This document shows positions 4,703 to 5,226 of a stretch of DNA of 5,226 nucleotides, one piece after another; positions within the stretch are counted from its first letter, which is position 1; each line of letters begins with the position of its first letter. The stretch lies in assembly GCA_003551945.1 (NCBI GenBank), contig PUNZ01000262.1:1-5226 (forward strand), given 5' to 3'. The DNA comes from Halovenus sp. Lineage in GTDB: Archaea; Halobacteriota; Halobacteria; Halobacteriales; Haloarculaceae. The position numbers were made by a program, and so were the translations under genes. The notes beneath the pieces are model-generated. The model was given only the letters and a program-made list of their open reading frames with translations. It did not search any database and had not been told where the DNA came from.

Positions 4703-4716
4703 CTGAACATGTTCGG
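4703..4716. promoter_or_regulatory. Second dyad, GAACATGTTC core, over the presumed ATPase transcription start
   Basis: GAACATGTTC (4705-4714) is a perfect 10-bp palindrome inside TGAACATGTTCG, a one-mismatch fit to CGAA-N4-TTCG. It shares GAACATGTT, followed by CGGC, with the dyad at 4581-4595, so both may bind the same regulator. Its position about 20 bases after the TTTTATAA box suggests a repressor-type or start-site role here. Confidence 0.42.
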
Positions 4717-4754
4717 CTATACCGTTTGGTAGCGTGAGTACGGATTACTGTTCA

Positions 4755-5226
4755 ATGAGCGACTGTGAACTCTGTGAACTGGCTACCCCTGACCCCCCTG
4801 TCACCATCGACGGGGTAGCGGGGGAGTTTTGTTGTGTAGGCTGTGCAGAGGTTTCACGAGCCCTCGGTGACGTAGAAGCAGATGATCTAACGGAGAAAGA
4901 AGCGTTAGCCCGTACATCCGAGAAGCAAGACGTTCCCGATGATGCCGCCGAGACCTTTCTTGCGATTCAGGGAATGCATTGTAGTACCTGTGAAGCATTT
5001 TTCACGCTCAAAGCGGACCGACTGGATGGCATTTACGAGATTGAAGCCAACTACGCGATGGAATCTGCTCGGGTGAGCTATGACCCAGAACAGATTGGGA
5101 AAGAAGAAATCCCCGGTCTCCTGACTGGACAGGGATACACCGCTCACGTTCGCGAGTATGACGGCTCGGGCGATGCGGAGGCTGCCATTCGTGCTCGCCG
5201 GCAAAAAACGCTTGAGCGCCTGTTCA
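4755..5226 (+). CDS. N-terminus of a copper-transporting P1B-type ATPase (CopA2/FixI-like), cut by the window edge
   Basis: The frame is open from ATG 4755 to the window end (157 codons visible). Residues 1-37 form a Cys-rich putative metal-binding domain of the type found before some heavy-metal ATPases (FixI/CcoI group): CELC (Cys4, Cys7) and FCCVGC (Cys26, Cys27, Cys30). An acidic linker follows, then an HMA domain (about 66-133) with GMHCSTC (Cys76, Cys79) and the fold-typical end LLTGQGYTAH. The charged segment RARRQKTLERLF leads toward the first membrane helix, which is not seen. The CPC, DKTG and ATP-binding motifs lie beyond the window, so ATPase function is inferred from the N-terminal architecture. 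FixI/CopA2-type pumps export Cu(I) slowly to load cuproenzymes. Divergent placement beside nirK supports copper supply to NirK and the cupredoxins. The start is the first ATG; no clear Shine-Dalgarno. Confidence 0.88.
   Translation, partial: MSDCELCELATPDPPVTIDGVAGEFCCVGCAEVSRALGDVEADDLTEKEALARTSEKQDVPDDAAETFLAIQGMHCSTCEAFFTLKADRLDGIYEIEANYAMESARVSYDPEQIGKEEIPGLLTGQGYTAHVREYDGSGDAEAAIRARRQKTLERLF

Noticed and set aside
4905..5204. Minus-strand open frame (99 codons) at the window end
   Set aside because: It is antisense to the Cys-rich and HMA domains of the copper ATPase, which are unmistakable in the plus frame.
1..5226. CRISPR array, rRNA, tRNA or an intact insertion sequence
   Set aside because: No regularly spaced direct repeats, no rRNA- or tRNA-like stretches and no complete transposase gene were seen on either strand.

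Overview
The window looks like a haloarchaeal copper/denitrification locus. Five of the predicted proteins begin with a twin-arginine (Tat) signal, and four of those continue into a lipobox Cys. The proteins are strongly acidic, AT-rich TATA-like boxes precede genes, and the nitrite reductase and cupredoxins are of types familiar from Halobacteria. Base composition, judged by sampling lines by eye, is only around half G+C. That is low for many haloarchaea and would fit a low-GC lineage or a plasmid/accessory region.

Layout. Positions 1-84 (+) are the tail of an unidentified gene, joined by an ATGA overlap to a small secreted cupredoxin lipoprotein (81-518, +). Next is a ~110-bp intergenic stretch (519-631) holding a three-stem palindromic structure, which looks like the 3' remnant of an IS200/IS605-IS1341-type (TnpB) element. 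From 632 to 4505 five genes lie head to tail on the minus strand. In transcription order they are nirK (copper nitrite reductase), a second cupredoxin lipoprotein, a SCO1/SenC-type copper chaperone, a TlpA/thioredoxin-like protein and a CcdA-type thiol transporter. A 249-bp divergent intergenic region (4506-4754) separates nirK from a plus-strand gene that runs off the window (4755-5226+). That gene encodes the N-terminus of a CopA2/FixI-like copper P1B-ATPase with a Cys-rich metal-binding domain followed by an HMA domain.

How it fits together (inference from families and context): the ATPase exports Cu(I) across the membrane, the SCO-like protein receives or delivers copper outside, and TlpA and CcdA move reducing equivalents outward to keep SCO and other Cys-containing copper sites reduced. 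NirK reduces nitrite to NO on the outer face, with the cupredoxins as candidate electron carriers. The window therefore carries a nitrite reductase together with most of a plausible copper-supply and thiol-maintenance pathway.

The most unusual points are these. Both cupredoxins lack the usual axial Met of the type 1 copper site (Gln in one, Ala in the other). The second cupredoxin has a C-terminal CxxxC tail. The nirK/ATPase intergenic region is close to mirror-symmetric, with a CCGAA-N5-TTCGG dyad midway between two inverted TATATGGCT elements and a related dyad nearer the ATPase gene. The IS remnant abuts the ccdA stop codon.
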